From contig JAIRRO010000009.1 in NCBI GenBank assembly GCA_031255955.1, positions 1 through 18,460 on the forward strand: 18,460 bases of DNA, given 5' to 3'. The DNA is from Oscillospiraceae bacterium (GTDB lineage Bacteria > Bacillota > Clostridia > Oscillospirales > Oscillospiraceae). The translations under genes were made by a program, and so were the position numbers. Shown here in pieces: positions 1-7,096 of this stretch (its first letter is position 1; each line of letters opens with the position of its first letter). Under the pieces are notes generated by a model. The model saw only the letters and a program-made list of their open reading frames with translations, had not been told where the DNA came from and searched no databases.

Positions 1-580
1 CCGTGACGTTTTCGGCAAGATTTTTACGCTTCGTCTTAACGGCGGTGATATATTCTTCTAACAGCTCTCGATTGAACAGCGTCAACTTGGCATTCTCTAC
101 AATGCGCAGGTCATCCTGAACGCGCCTGCGGAAGGCGTCATAGCTGTAAATTTCATATTCGCTCATAACCTCGTCCGCGTCGCCGACCCTTATATACGAA
201 CCACGAACGCGCCCGACGCCGCGATAATACACCGGGCGCTCTGTGATGTCAACCGAGGGAATTTCAATGGCGGCAACCACTCTGCCGTCAATCTCGCAGA
301 ACGAAAACAGCGGGCGAACCACAGGCTCCAACTGCTTGCACTGCTCCACAACCTTCTGCTGCAAATCTTGCGCGTCATACACGCCGACTATCTGAAATCC
401 GGATTTTTCGTCTATGCCGAAAAGGATGATGCCGCCGTCGTCCTGGTTGGAAAATCCGGACAGCGTGGGATACAGCCTCGTCGGGCAGCCGGAATGGGCG
501 GCTTTTACCTCTAATGTCTGCGTTTCGCATTTTTGGCTCAACACGCGCTCGACAAGCGCCTTCAATTCAGTTGGCTGCAT
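1..580 (-). CDS. AlbA_2 (Schlafen-type) ATP-binding/DNA-binding protein, 3' part cut by window edge
   Basis: I translated this by hand from the ATG at 580: 193 residues are open and the frame runs off the window at base 1, so the C-terminus is missing. The visible part matches the AlbA_2 domain found at the N-terminus of COG2865-type proteins: an E-x-K near residue 24 (TLEVKA), then SGFSNQDDGG and ILFGIDEKSGFQIVG (about 40-66), and RGSYIRVGDAD at about 126-136. In this family the domain is usually followed by a GHKL-like ATPase region and a winged helix, and members are annotated as transcriptional regulators or helicase-like, mostly without experiment. The start is fixed by GGAGG at 592..588, 7 nt upstream, and by a strong promoter. 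It has its own transcription unit downstream of ribF. DNA binding to the repeats in its own promoter is my inference. Confidence 0.8.
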   Translation of the reverse strand, partial: MQPTELKALVERVLSQKCETQTLEVKAAHSGCPTRLYPTLSGFSNQDDGGIILFGIDEKSGFQIVGVYDAQDLQQKVVEQCKQLEPVVRPLFSFCEIDGRVVAAIEIPSVDITERPVYYRGVGRVRGSYIRVGDADEVMSEYEIYSYDAFRRRVQDDLRIVENAKLTLFNRELLEEYITAVKTKRKNLAENVT

Positions 581-613
581 AAAAGAACCTCCGTTCAGTT
601 GTTTATGGAGGCT

Positions 614-642
614 ATTATATCATTCAAATCGCAACTCGTCAA
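614..642 (-). promoter_or_regulatory. Sigma-A type promoter of the AlbA_2 gene, with a repeat unit in its spacer
   Basis: On the minus strand TTGACG (642..637) and TATAAT (619..614) are separated by exactly 17 bp, close to consensus. Transcription would begin near 607, leaving a leader of about 27 nt before the ATG at 580. The 10-bp word AGTTGCGATT occupies most of the spacer (636..627) and a second copy sits just upstream of the -35 (656..647), so a protein bound to the words would contact or block RNA polymerase. Confidence 0.8.
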
Positions 643-764
643 GCAGAATCGCAACTTTTTTATGAGAATCGCAACTGATTTAGCGAGAATCGCAACTGTT
701 TCACGAGAATCGCAACTTTTTGGGTGAGAATCGCAACTGTTGCGATTCTTGTTGCGATTCTCAC
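627..764. repeat. Helically phased array of the word AATCGCAACT (6 direct, 2 inverted copies)
   Basis: Plus-strand copies of AATCGCAACT begin at 627, 647, 667, 688, 708 and 729: spacings 20, 20, 21, 20, 21 bp, so all lie on one face of the helix. Four copies extend leftwards to GAGAATCGCAACT. Two inverted copies of the 9-bp core (GTTGCGATT at 739-747 and 751-759) follow, 12 bp apart; 724-737 (GTGAGAATCGCAAC) and 751-764 form a perfect 14-bp inverted repeat whose right arm includes the ribF stop codon. The array covers the AlbA_2 promoter and its upstream region. It looks like a multi-site operator or iteron set. No U-tract follows the inverted repeat on either strand, so it is not a good intrinsic terminator. 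Confidence 0.9.
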
Positions 765-1672
765 GCGTTCATTGAAAAATACTCGCGGACGGCGGCGCAG
801 TCGAGCTGAATACGGCGTTTTAAGTCGTCGGTGCCGTCAAATTTCATTTCGGGGCGTATGCGTTCAAAAAACTCCAGCCGCACCGTGCGCCCGTATAAAT
901 TTTCGCGAAAGTCGAGGATATGCGTTTCGGCTGTCACCGCCGCGCTGCCGCCCGATACAGTCGGGCGCGTGCCGATGTTTGTAACACCGATGCGCGGCGC
1001 GCCGTCGTCGTTATCAATGTATACGCGCGAGGCATATACGCCGTGGGCGGGTATAAGTACGCCGTCGCCAAAGGTCATATTTATGGTTGGTGTGCCAAGC
1101 TCTCTGCCAAGTCGATATCCATAACGAACATAATCCGTCAGCACGTGGGCGTGTCCCAAATATTCGTTCGCTGTTTTTATATCCCCGTCGGTTAGCAGCT
1201 TTCGTATAACCGTTGAGCTTGAAACGACGCCGAGATGCGTAACGGGCGGGATTATATCGCAGCCGATTTGCATCGCCGCGCATTTTGCAAGCAGCCCTTC
1301 GGCGTCGCCTGTTCCAAGATGCCCAAAGCGATAATTATGCCCCGCCACGAGGCGGCGCGCGCCGAATTCGGACACCAGCCGCTCGATATATTCGTCCCAC
1401 GGCATATGAGAGGTTTCGCGGTCAAAATGCAGGAATATCACGTCGTCAATGCCGAAAATGCGCTGAATCAGCCCCGCGCGGTCCTCCGCTGAGTTAATAA
1501 GCCGTGTTCGTCTGCCTGTCACCGTGCTGCGCGGGTGCGCGTCAAAGGTTATCACAGAGGGTATAAGCCCTTCGTCCCGCGCCGCTTCCAGCGCGCGCCG
1601 CAGCAGCGCGGAGTGTCCGATATGTACGCCGTCGAAGAAGCCGAGGGCGATAACGCGTTTTTTGTCCGTCAT
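761..1672 (-). CDS. ribF: Bifunctional riboflavin kinase / FAD synthetase
   Basis: This cytosolic enzyme phosphorylates riboflavin to FMN and adenylates FMN to FAD. The 303-residue protein has the usual order: an N-terminal nucleotidyltransferase domain with FFDGVHIGH at residues 12-20, RFGHLGTGD at 115-123 and the SSSTVIR loop at 151-157, then a riboflavin kinase domain with GRELGTPTIN at 189-198 (the PTAN-type motif, Ala replaced by Ile), GVYASRV at 211-217 and GVTNIGTRPT at 229-238. I chose the ATG at 1672 because it overlaps the truB stop as ATGA and starts directly in the domain; the open frame extends upstream to 1831 but that part reads as antisense-like Arg/Gly-rich sequence inside truB. 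It is the last gene of the nusA/infB operon, and its stop lies within the inverted repeat of the array. Confidence 0.97.
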   Translation of the reverse strand: MTDKKRVIALGFFDGVHIGHSALLRRALEAARDEGLIPSVITFDAHPRSTVTGRRTRLINSAEDRAGLIQRIFGIDDVIFLHFDRETSHMPWDEYIERLVSEFGARRLVAGHNYRFGHLGTGDAEGLLAKCAAMQIGCDIIPPVTHLGVVSSSTVIRKLLTDGDIKTANEYLGHAHVLTDYVRYGYRLGRELGTPTINMTFGDGVLIPAHGVYASRVYIDNDDGAPRIGVTNIGTRPTVSGGSAAVTAETHILDFRENLYGRTVRLEFFERIRPEMKFDGTDDLKRRIQLDCAAVREYFSMNA

Positions 1673-2364
1673 ACGATTTTTTTCAGCTGCGCCTCCAGCG
1701 TGCCTTCGTCGGCAAGGCGAAGAGCCTGCTCCAGAGTCATGGCGTCCTTCAGCGTGAATTCCCCGGCGCGCGTGCGGCGCAGTGAAAACATCACCCCGCC
1801 CGTGCCGATTGCCGCGCCGATATCCGCGCACAACGCCCGTATATATGTGCCCTTTGAAACGTGAAAACGCAGTGTCCAGTCTGAGCGCGGCTGATCATCA
1901 GGCTCGTCCAATATTTCAGCCGCAAATACCGTAACGGTGCGCGCGGGGGTTTCCACCTTGCCGCCGCGCCGCGCTATTTTATACAGTCGCTCGCCGTCAA
2001 CTTTAACGGCGGAAAACATCGGTGGCTTCTGGCTAATCTCTCCGCGAAATTCGCCCAGCGCAGCTTCCAACCGCTCACGCGTTATCGCCGTGGGTGTGTC
2101 ATAGATTATGGTGCCGGTGGTGTCCAGCGTGTCAGTCACCACGCCGAGCCGCAGACCCGCGATGTATTCCTTTTCGGCGTTTTCATATTCCGGGATGTGC
2201 TTTGTCGCCTCGCGAGAGATAAAAACAGGTAAAACACCCGTAGCCATCGGGTCAAGCGTTCCCGTATGCCCCATTTTTTGCACGTGCAAAACGCCGCGCA
2301 GTTTGGCAATCACGTCAAACGACGTCCAGCCCGCAGGCTTGTCGATAACCAGAACCCCCGTCAT
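1669..2364 (-). CDS. truB: tRNA pseudouridine(55) synthase, short form
   Basis: TruB converts U55 in the T-loop of tRNAs to pseudouridine. The motif GHTGTLDPMATGVLPV at residues 32-47 contains the catalytic aspartate (D38), and the KPAGWTSFDV start, the KVDGERLYKIAR loop and the TYIRALCADIG block are all present. The protein has 231 residues, against roughly 300 for Escherichia coli and Bacillus TruB: it ends just after the catalytic domain (LKDAMTLEQAL region) and lacks the usual C-terminal PUA-like RNA-binding domain. The stop is immediately coupled (ATGA) to ribF, so the shortening is not an obvious frameshift. Its start overlaps the nrnA stop by ATGA, indicating translational coupling. 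Confidence 0.96.
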   Translation of the reverse strand: MTGVLVIDKPAGWTSFDVIAKLRGVLHVQKMGHTGTLDPMATGVLPVFISREATKHIPEYENAEKEYIAGLRLGVVTDTLDTTGTIIYDTPTAITRERLEAALGEFRGEISQKPPMFSAVKVDGERLYKIARRGGKVETPARTVTVFAAEILDEPDDQPRSDWTLRFHVSKGTYIRALCADIGAAIGTGGVMFSLRRTRAGEFTLKDAMTLEQALRLADEGTLEAQLKKIV

Positions 2365-3380
2365 GGCGCCGTCACCCCAAGCAGCTCGTCCAGCACAGAA
2401 ATCACTTGCGGCACAAGCTCATTAACGGATAACTTTGATGTAAAGCCCGCCGCCGCCGCGTGTCCCCCGCCGCCGAAGCGCGCGCAGATTTTATTAGAGT
2501 CCACGCCGGGCAGCGAACGCACAGACACCTTGCTGCCGCGATTATCGCGCAGCTCTCGCACTGTAACGCCCACCAAAACGCCCTCAATGGACGCGGGCAG
2601 CGCCGCGATGTTTTCCATGTCGTCCTCGTCCGCCCCCGCCCGCGTCGTCATATCCAGCGTGATAACGGCAACGGCGGCTTGTCCATTGCACGGGAAGCGC
2701 ATATCGGAATAAAGCATACCCTCAATTTCCGCTCGCGCGCGGGTTTTGGAGCGAAACAGCACGCGGTTGAGCCGTGCGGCGTCCGCGCCCAGCGCCGTCA
2801 GGCGCGCCGCCGTGTGAAAGGCGTTGGAATCGGTGTTTTCATAAGAGAAGCAGCCTGTGTCCGTTGAAACGGCGATATATAGCGCCGTCGCCGTTTCCGG
2901 CGTGATGATTTTTTCCCCGCCCAGCTGCGTTAAAAGCGAAAACACAACCTCTCCGCAGGAGGCACGCTCCGGTTCGCAGCGCGTATTTTCGGCGTAGTGC
3001 GTGTTGGAGGGGTGGTGGTCGATAGCCAGATCTATTTTTTCATAAGCCTTCGCGGCGTCGGGGAACAGGTCACGCGTGGCTGTGTCCACGGCGATTATGT
3101 AATCGGGGGTGAAGTCCTCCGGCGCGTGAAATTTTTCGATAATCGGCATATATCGCGGCGTTGTTTCGGGGTTTTTGATGACAAACACCGTTTTGCCTAT
3201 CCCGCGCAGCGCACCGGCAAGCGCCGCCGCGGAGCCTAAGGTATCCCCGTCCGGTCGGCGGTGGGTAATAAGCAGAAGATTATCGCGCTGCAACAGCCAC
3301 GCCGCGCACTCCTGCTCTGTCATATTTTGCGATTGCCCGGTTTGTTTATCATTATTCTTATCTTTATCTTGCATTGCCAT
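2361..3380 (-). CDS. nrnA: DHH/DHHA1 phosphoesterase, NrnA-type oligoribonuclease / pAp phosphatase
   Basis: NrnA-type enzymes degrade 2-5 nt RNAs and dephosphorylate 3'-phosphoadenosine 5'-phosphate in the cytosol. The 339-residue protein has the metal-binding DHH-family motifs in order: ITHRRPDGDTLGS at 38-50 (His40, Asp44, Asp46), AVDT at 97-100 (Asp99), DHHPSNTHYAE at 121-131, STDTGCFSY at 172-180, and the DHHA1 glycine motif GGGGHAAAAGF near residue 305. An Asp/Asn/Lys/Gln-rich tail of about 20 residues precedes the domain. The ATG at 3380 overlaps the rbfA 3' end by 17 nt and has AAAGGA 5 nt upstream; an ATG at 3374 is a possible alternative. In many Firmicutes this gene lies between rbfA and truB, as here. 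Confidence 0.93.
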   Translation of the reverse strand: MAMQDKDKNNDKQTGQSQNMTEQECAAWLLQRDNLLLITHRRPDGDTLGSAAALAGALRGIGKTVFVIKNPETTPRYMPIIEKFHAPEDFTPDYIIAVDTATRDLFPDAAKAYEKIDLAIDHHPSNTHYAENTRCEPERASCGEVVFSLLTQLGGEKIITPETATALYIAVSTDTGCFSYENTDSNAFHTAARLTALGADAARLNRVLFRSKTRARAEIEGMLYSDMRFPCNGQAAVAVITLDMTTRAGADEDDMENIAALPASIEGVLVGVTVRELRDNRGSKVSVRSLPGVDSNKICARFGGGGHAAAAGFTSKLSVNELVPQVISVLDELLGVTAP

Positions 3381-3744
3381 CGTCGTCCTTTCCGGTGTCC
3401 GGGGCGATATTCAGCCCGGAAATCAGCTCATTTATCCTTGCCCCGCGCTCGATAGAGCGGTCTAAATGAAATATCAGCTCCGGAACCGCGCGCAGTGACA
3501 GCGCCGCGCCCAGCTCGTGCCGCAGATATCCGGAGGCGGATTTAAGTCCGCGCATAAAGCTCCGCTCGTCGCGCAGTCCCATAACAGACAGATAAATGTT
3601 GCAATATTTAAGGTCGCCCGTTGCCTCGGCGGAGGTCACGGAAATCATACCCTGATTGACGCGCGGATCCTTAATGCTCCGCAGCAGAGTCGCCACGGTG
3701 CGCTCGATGTCTGAATTTATTCTTCCCTGTCTGTTAGACGGCAT
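3364..3744 (-). CDS. rbfA: 30S ribosome-binding factor A
   Basis: RbfA binds pre-30S subunits and assists late 16S rRNA maturation. The 126-residue protein is of family length. It shows the typical N-terminus (NRQGRINSDIERTVATLL), the I-K-D-P-R-V segment near residue 26, and the TSAEATGDLKYCNIYLSV strand region of the KH-like fold, then SASGYLRHELGAALSLRAVPELIFHLDRSIERGARI. The start ATG at 3744 follows AGGGG about 10 nt upstream. It sits 36 nt downstream of infB and overlaps nrnA by 17 nt. Confidence 0.96.
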   Translation of the reverse strand: MPSNRQGRINSDIERTVATLLRSIKDPRVNQGMISVTSAEATGDLKYCNIYLSVMGLRDERSFMRGLKSASGYLRHELGAALSLRAVPELIFHLDRSIERGARINELISGLNIAPDTGKDDDGNAR

Positions 3745-3780
3745 ATATGCCCACCCCTGCGCAAAATCCTGCCGGAAATT

Positions 3781-6180
3781 CTAATTGTTTATCTGCTCCA
3801 TCACGAACGCCTCAAGGATATCGCCCTCAAGGATGTCGTTGAATTTATCCACGGTTACGCCGCATTCATAGTTTGTCGCAACCTCGCGCACGTCGTCTTT
3901 AAAGCGGCGCAGGGAACCGATTTGCCCTGTGTGAATCAGCTCGCCATCGCGCAGGACGCGCAGCATGCAGCCACGCTGAAGCCGTCCGTCCTGAACGTAT
4001 GACCCCGCGACAGTTCCGACGTTTGAAACGGTGATAATCTGGCGCACCTCCGCGTGTCCGATGACGCTTTCGCGATATTTCGGGGCTTGCAGTCCGCGCA
4101 CTGCCGCTTCCATCTCGCGTATACAGTCATAGATGATGCTGTGCTGGCGTATATCCACGCCGCTTCGGATAGCGGAATCGCGCGCCGCGTTGTCCGGGCG
4201 CACGTTGAAGGCTATGATGATAGCCGCGCTTGTGGCAGCCAGCATCACGTCCGATTCGCTCACCGCTCCGACGCCGGAGTGAATCACGCGCACGCGAACC
4301 TCTTCATCAGAGAGCTTTTCTATTGAGGATTTTATAGCCTCGGCAGAGCCCTGAACATCCGCTTTTATGATGATGTTCAAATCGCGAACTTCTCCCTGCT
4401 GCAGCTGCGCAAAAAAGTCGTCCAGCGACACCTTTACGTCCACGGCGCTCGCGTTCTTGCGCTCGCTGCGGCGCTGCTCCGCCAGGTCTCGCGCCATACG
4501 CTCATCGGAAACGGCGTTGAATTGCTCACCCGCCTCCGGCACCTCAGACATTCCGGTAATCTCTACAGGGACAGAGGGTCCGGCTTCGCTTACGCGCTCG
4601 CCGCGGTCATTTGTCATCACGCGCACCTTGCCGACGGCTGTCCCGGCGATGATAAGGTCGCCTACTTTTAATATACCGTTTTGCACCAGCACCGTCATAA
4701 CGGGACCGCGCCCGCGGTCAAGCCGCGCTTCTATAACTGTTCCGCGCGCCGTGCGGTTGGGGTTGGCGCGCAGCTCGCTCATCTCGGCTGTTAGGGCAAT
4801 CATCTGCAGCAGCTCGTCTATGCCCTCGCCCGTTTTGGCGGATACGGGGCAGATTATCGTGTCGCCGCCCCATTCCTCGGAAACAAGCTCGTATTCTGTC
4901 AGCTGTTGTTTGATTTTATCGATGTTCGCGCCCGGCGTATCGATTCTGTTGATGGCAACAATGATGGGTATCTCCGCCGCCTTCGCGTGGCTTATTGATT
5001 CTATGGTCTGCGGCATTATGCCGTCGTCCGCGGCGATTACCAGCACCGCGATGTCCGTAATCATAGCCCCGCGCGCGCGCATCGCCGTAAACGCCTCGTG
5101 TCCCGGTGTGTCGAGGAAGGTTATCGGACTGCCGTTTACGGAAACGCTGTATGCGCCGATGTGCTGCGTAATGCCGCCCGCCTCTCCGGAGGCGACGTTT
5201 GCGCTGCGGATTTTGTCTAACAGTGTCGTTTTGCCGTGGTCAACGTGTCCCATAACGACCACAACGGGCGCGCGCGGCATAAGCTCCGCGTCCGTGTCCT
5301 CGCGCACGTCAATCAAGCGGTCTTCTATAGTTACAACAACCTCGCGCTTGACCTTACAGCCCATTTCGATTGCCACAAGCGCCGCTGTTTCATAGTCGAT
5401 GACATCAGAAACCGCCGCCATAACGCCGAGCTTCATCAAGTTTCTTACGACCTCCGCGCCGCTCTTTTTCATGCGCGACGCAAGCTCGCCGACAGAAATT
5501 TCGTCCGGAATTTGCACGGTTAGCGGCGCCTTTTTTGCGATTTCAAGCTGAAGCCGCTGCATTCTGTCGCGTTCCTCATTGCGGCGCTTGGCGGAGGATG
5601 CCGCCGCCGGTGCGCGGGTTTGGTTCTTTTTGCCCCATTTTTCTCTGCCGCGGTTCATATTCTCCGCGCGCTTGGGGACAAGGTTGTCGTGCTTTTCGTC
5701 ATACTTCGCGATGTTCATCGTCGCGCCGGAGGTGTCTATAACGCGCTTTTCAGGCGCCGTTCTCGGTACAAAGCGGCGCTCCTGCCTATCCTCGCGCTTG
5801 GGCGCGGGATTGTCCGGCGTTATTTTCGCTTCCTTTTTCGGCGGGGTCTGTGATGACGCCGAAGAAGCCGCGGCCGCGGCGGGTTTTTCCGTCGCTGTCG
5901 CTTCTGTATCCGCGCCCTCCGCTGTGGCATCAGCCTCCGTCATCGCCGTCGCCTCTGCGGGCGTTTCAGCTTCCGTGTCGGCATAGATTTCGCCGATGCT
6001 ATCCACCTGATGGCTCGCCGTCACCACTTGAAAAATGATGTCAAGCTCCTCCGGCGTCAAAACCTGCATATGGGTTTTTGGCGCGGAGGTGTATTTTTTC
6101 ATTATGGCGGCTATATCCTTGGTGGGGATGTTGAAGTCCCGCGCCAGCTCGTGAACCCTGTATTTTATAATTGTACCCAT
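3781..6180 (-). CDS. infB: Translation initiation factor IF-2
   Basis: IF-2 is the GTPase that places initiator tRNA on the ribosome. The 799-residue protein has an IF2_N domain (1-55), an Ala/Thr/Glu-rich linker (about 66-120), a basic stretch (130-210), a second IF2_N-like domain (about 220-275), and the G domain with GHVDHGKT at 311-318, DTPGH at 357-361, NRID at 411-414 and a later SAKTG. Beta-barrel domains II and IV and the IF2 core follow to the end. The G4 motif is NRID where NKxD is usual; AGA replaces an AAA/AAG lysine codon. The start ATG at 6180 follows GGGAGG, which lies in the last codons and stop of ylxQ, so the two genes are tightly coupled. Confidence 0.98.
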   Translation of the reverse strand: MGTIIKYRVHELARDFNIPTKDIAAIMKKYTSAPKTHMQVLTPEELDIIFQVVTASHQVDSIGEIYADTEAETPAEATAMTEADATAEGADTEATATEKPAAAAASSASSQTPPKKEAKITPDNPAPKREDRQERRFVPRTAPEKRVIDTSGATMNIAKYDEKHDNLVPKRAENMNRGREKWGKKNQTRAPAAASSAKRRNEERDRMQRLQLEIAKKAPLTVQIPDEISVGELASRMKKSGAEVVRNLMKLGVMAAVSDVIDYETAALVAIEMGCKVKREVVVTIEDRLIDVREDTDAELMPRAPVVVVMGHVDHGKTTLLDKIRSANVASGEAGGITQHIGAYSVSVNGSPITFLDTPGHEAFTAMRARGAMITDIAVLVIAADDGIMPQTIESISHAKAAEIPIIVAINRIDTPGANIDKIKQQLTEYELVSEEWGGDTIICPVSAKTGEGIDELLQMIALTAEMSELRANPNRTARGTVIEARLDRGRGPVMTVLVQNGILKVGDLIIAGTAVGKVRVMTNDRGERVSEAGPSVPVEITGMSEVPEAGEQFNAVSDERMARDLAEQRRSERKNASAVDVKVSLDDFFAQLQQGEVRDLNIIIKADVQGSAEAIKSSIEKLSDEEVRVRVIHSGVGAVSESDVMLAATSAAIIIAFNVRPDNAARDSAIRSGVDIRQHSIIYDCIREMEAAVRGLQAPKYRESVIGHAEVRQIITVSNVGTVAGSYVQDGRLQRGCMLRVLRDGELIHTGQIGSLRRFKDDVREVATNYECGVTVDKFNDILEGDILEAFVMEQINN

Positions 6181-6183
6181 TTT

Positions 6184-6723
6184 TTATCCTCCCTGTCGTC
6201 TCAGCTCAGCCTTTGCCCGGTCGCAGGGGCGCTCCCCCGGCTTCCCGGCACATCCCCCGCCGCGGCATTTGCCGCAGCGCTGTCCCTTGCCTATGCCCCG
6301 CGCCGCAGCCCGCCTTCGCGCAAGCGTCTTGGCGGCGTCCTCACTCAGTGCCTGCGCAACCTCTGCATATCGCTCGGGGTTGCGCTCCGATAGTCGTGAG
6401 GCAACGCTGAAGGCAAGTCCCGCGTCCGTTACGGCAATGGTTCCCGGCAGTCCGCGTCCTATTATCCCGGCAAGCTCCTCCTTTGTGGCGTCAAGCTCCG
6501 CGTAAACAACGCCGGCAGCTTTGGCTGCTGCGCGCGCGCGGCGCTTGGAGGGGTCTGAGGAGTCCGCGGCAGAGAGTATCAGCCGCGCCTTGCCCCGCCG
6601 AAGCGCTTCCGTCACAGAGGCGGTTCCGATTTCAAGGCGTCCCGCCTTTTTGGCAATACCCAGCAGGCTCAAGGCTCTGTTTGCCGTCTTGCTTACGTGC
6701 GTCGCATTTCTTACAGTATTCAT
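6184..6723 (-). CDS. ylxQ: L7Ae-family ribosomal/RNA-binding protein (YlxQ) with Cys-rich C-terminal tail
   Basis: Residues about 15-110 (RALSLLGIAKKAGRLEIG, LILSAADSSDPSKRRA, TIAVTDAGLAFSVA) are an L7Ae/K-turn-binding domain as in Bacillus YlxQ, encoded between ylxR and infB as in most Firmicutes. The usual protein has about 100 residues; this one has 179. The extra C-terminus is a helical Arg/Ala segment and then four cysteines, C150, C153, C158 and C167, in a Gly/Lys/Arg context (CGKCRGGGC), which could bind zinc or RNA. The start at 6723 is chosen because it overlaps the ylxR stop as ATGA; the open frame extends back to 6843 inside ylxR without homology. The function of YlxQ is not well defined; K-turn RNA binding is the family inference. 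Confidence 0.9.
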   Translation of the reverse strand: MNTVRNATHVSKTANRALSLLGIAKKAGRLEIGTASVTEALRRGKARLILSAADSSDPSKRRARAAAKAAGVVYAELDATKEELAGIIGRGLPGTIAVTDAGLAFSVASRLSERNPERYAEVAQALSEDAAKTLARRRAAARGIGKGQRCGKCRGGGCAGKPGERPCDRAKAELRRQGG

Positions 6724-7019
6724 TCCGCCGCCTCCATCTGTGTTTTCAGCTCCGATAAAATTTCCTCTGTCACCGGTGTGCCCAGGGCGCGCGTCAATGC
6801 CCGTGATTTTGCCGCGCGTTTCAGACATTCCGCGTCGCGGCACACATATGCCCCGCGTCCGTTCGCCCGCCCGCGCAGGTCAACAGACACCGCCCCCTCC
6901 GGCGAGCGCACCACGCGCAAAAGCTCTTTCTTAGGCTTCATCACGCGGCAGCCGAGGCATTGGCGCATCGGTATTTTTTTCGGCAGTCCTTCGCTGGTGG
7001 TTTTCTGCGTAGACGGCAA
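6720..7019 (-). CDS. ylxR: YlxR family RNA-binding protein (DUF448)
   Basis: YlxR is a small basic protein of the nusA operon; in Bacillus it is described as a nucleoid-associated or RNA-binding regulator. The hallmark motif is visible: PMRQCLGCRVMKPKKELLRVVR, then GRANGRGAYVCRDAECLKRA, with the paired Cys residues and the GRGAYVC signature. The open frame allows a TTG at 7034 (104 residues), but GGAGG lies within those first codons and sits 8 nt upstream of a second in-frame TTG at 7019, so I place the start there (99 residues). Its stop overlaps ylxQ by ATGA. The gap to nusA is about 77 nt, without a visible promoter or terminator. Confidence 0.92.
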   Translation of the reverse strand: MPSTQKTTSEGLPKKIPMRQCLGCRVMKPKKELLRVVRSPEGAVSVDLRGRANGRGAYVCRDAECLKRAAKSRALTRALGTPVTEEILSELKTQMEAAE

Positions 7020-7096
7020 GCTTACAGCCTCCAAATCAAAATTTATTTTATGCCATAGTCACTGTTATCCATAATCGTCCGGTGCGTCATATGCTG

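Noticed and set aside
627..764. CRISPR array
   Set aside because: The repeated unit is only 10-13 bp and the intervening stretches 7-11 bp and partly similar, far below CRISPR repeat and spacer lengths; no cas genes are present.
724..764. Intrinsic terminator for ribF
   Set aside because: A strong inverted repeat exists, but no run of T follows it on the minus strand; the sequence after it is CCCAAAAAG.
533..984. Plus-strand open frames with repeated Arg-Ile-Ala-Thr peptides across the repeat array
   Set aside because: The peptide repeats only translate the DNA words; copies fall in different frames because spacing alternates 20 and 21, there is no ribosome binding site, and the right part is antisense to ribF.
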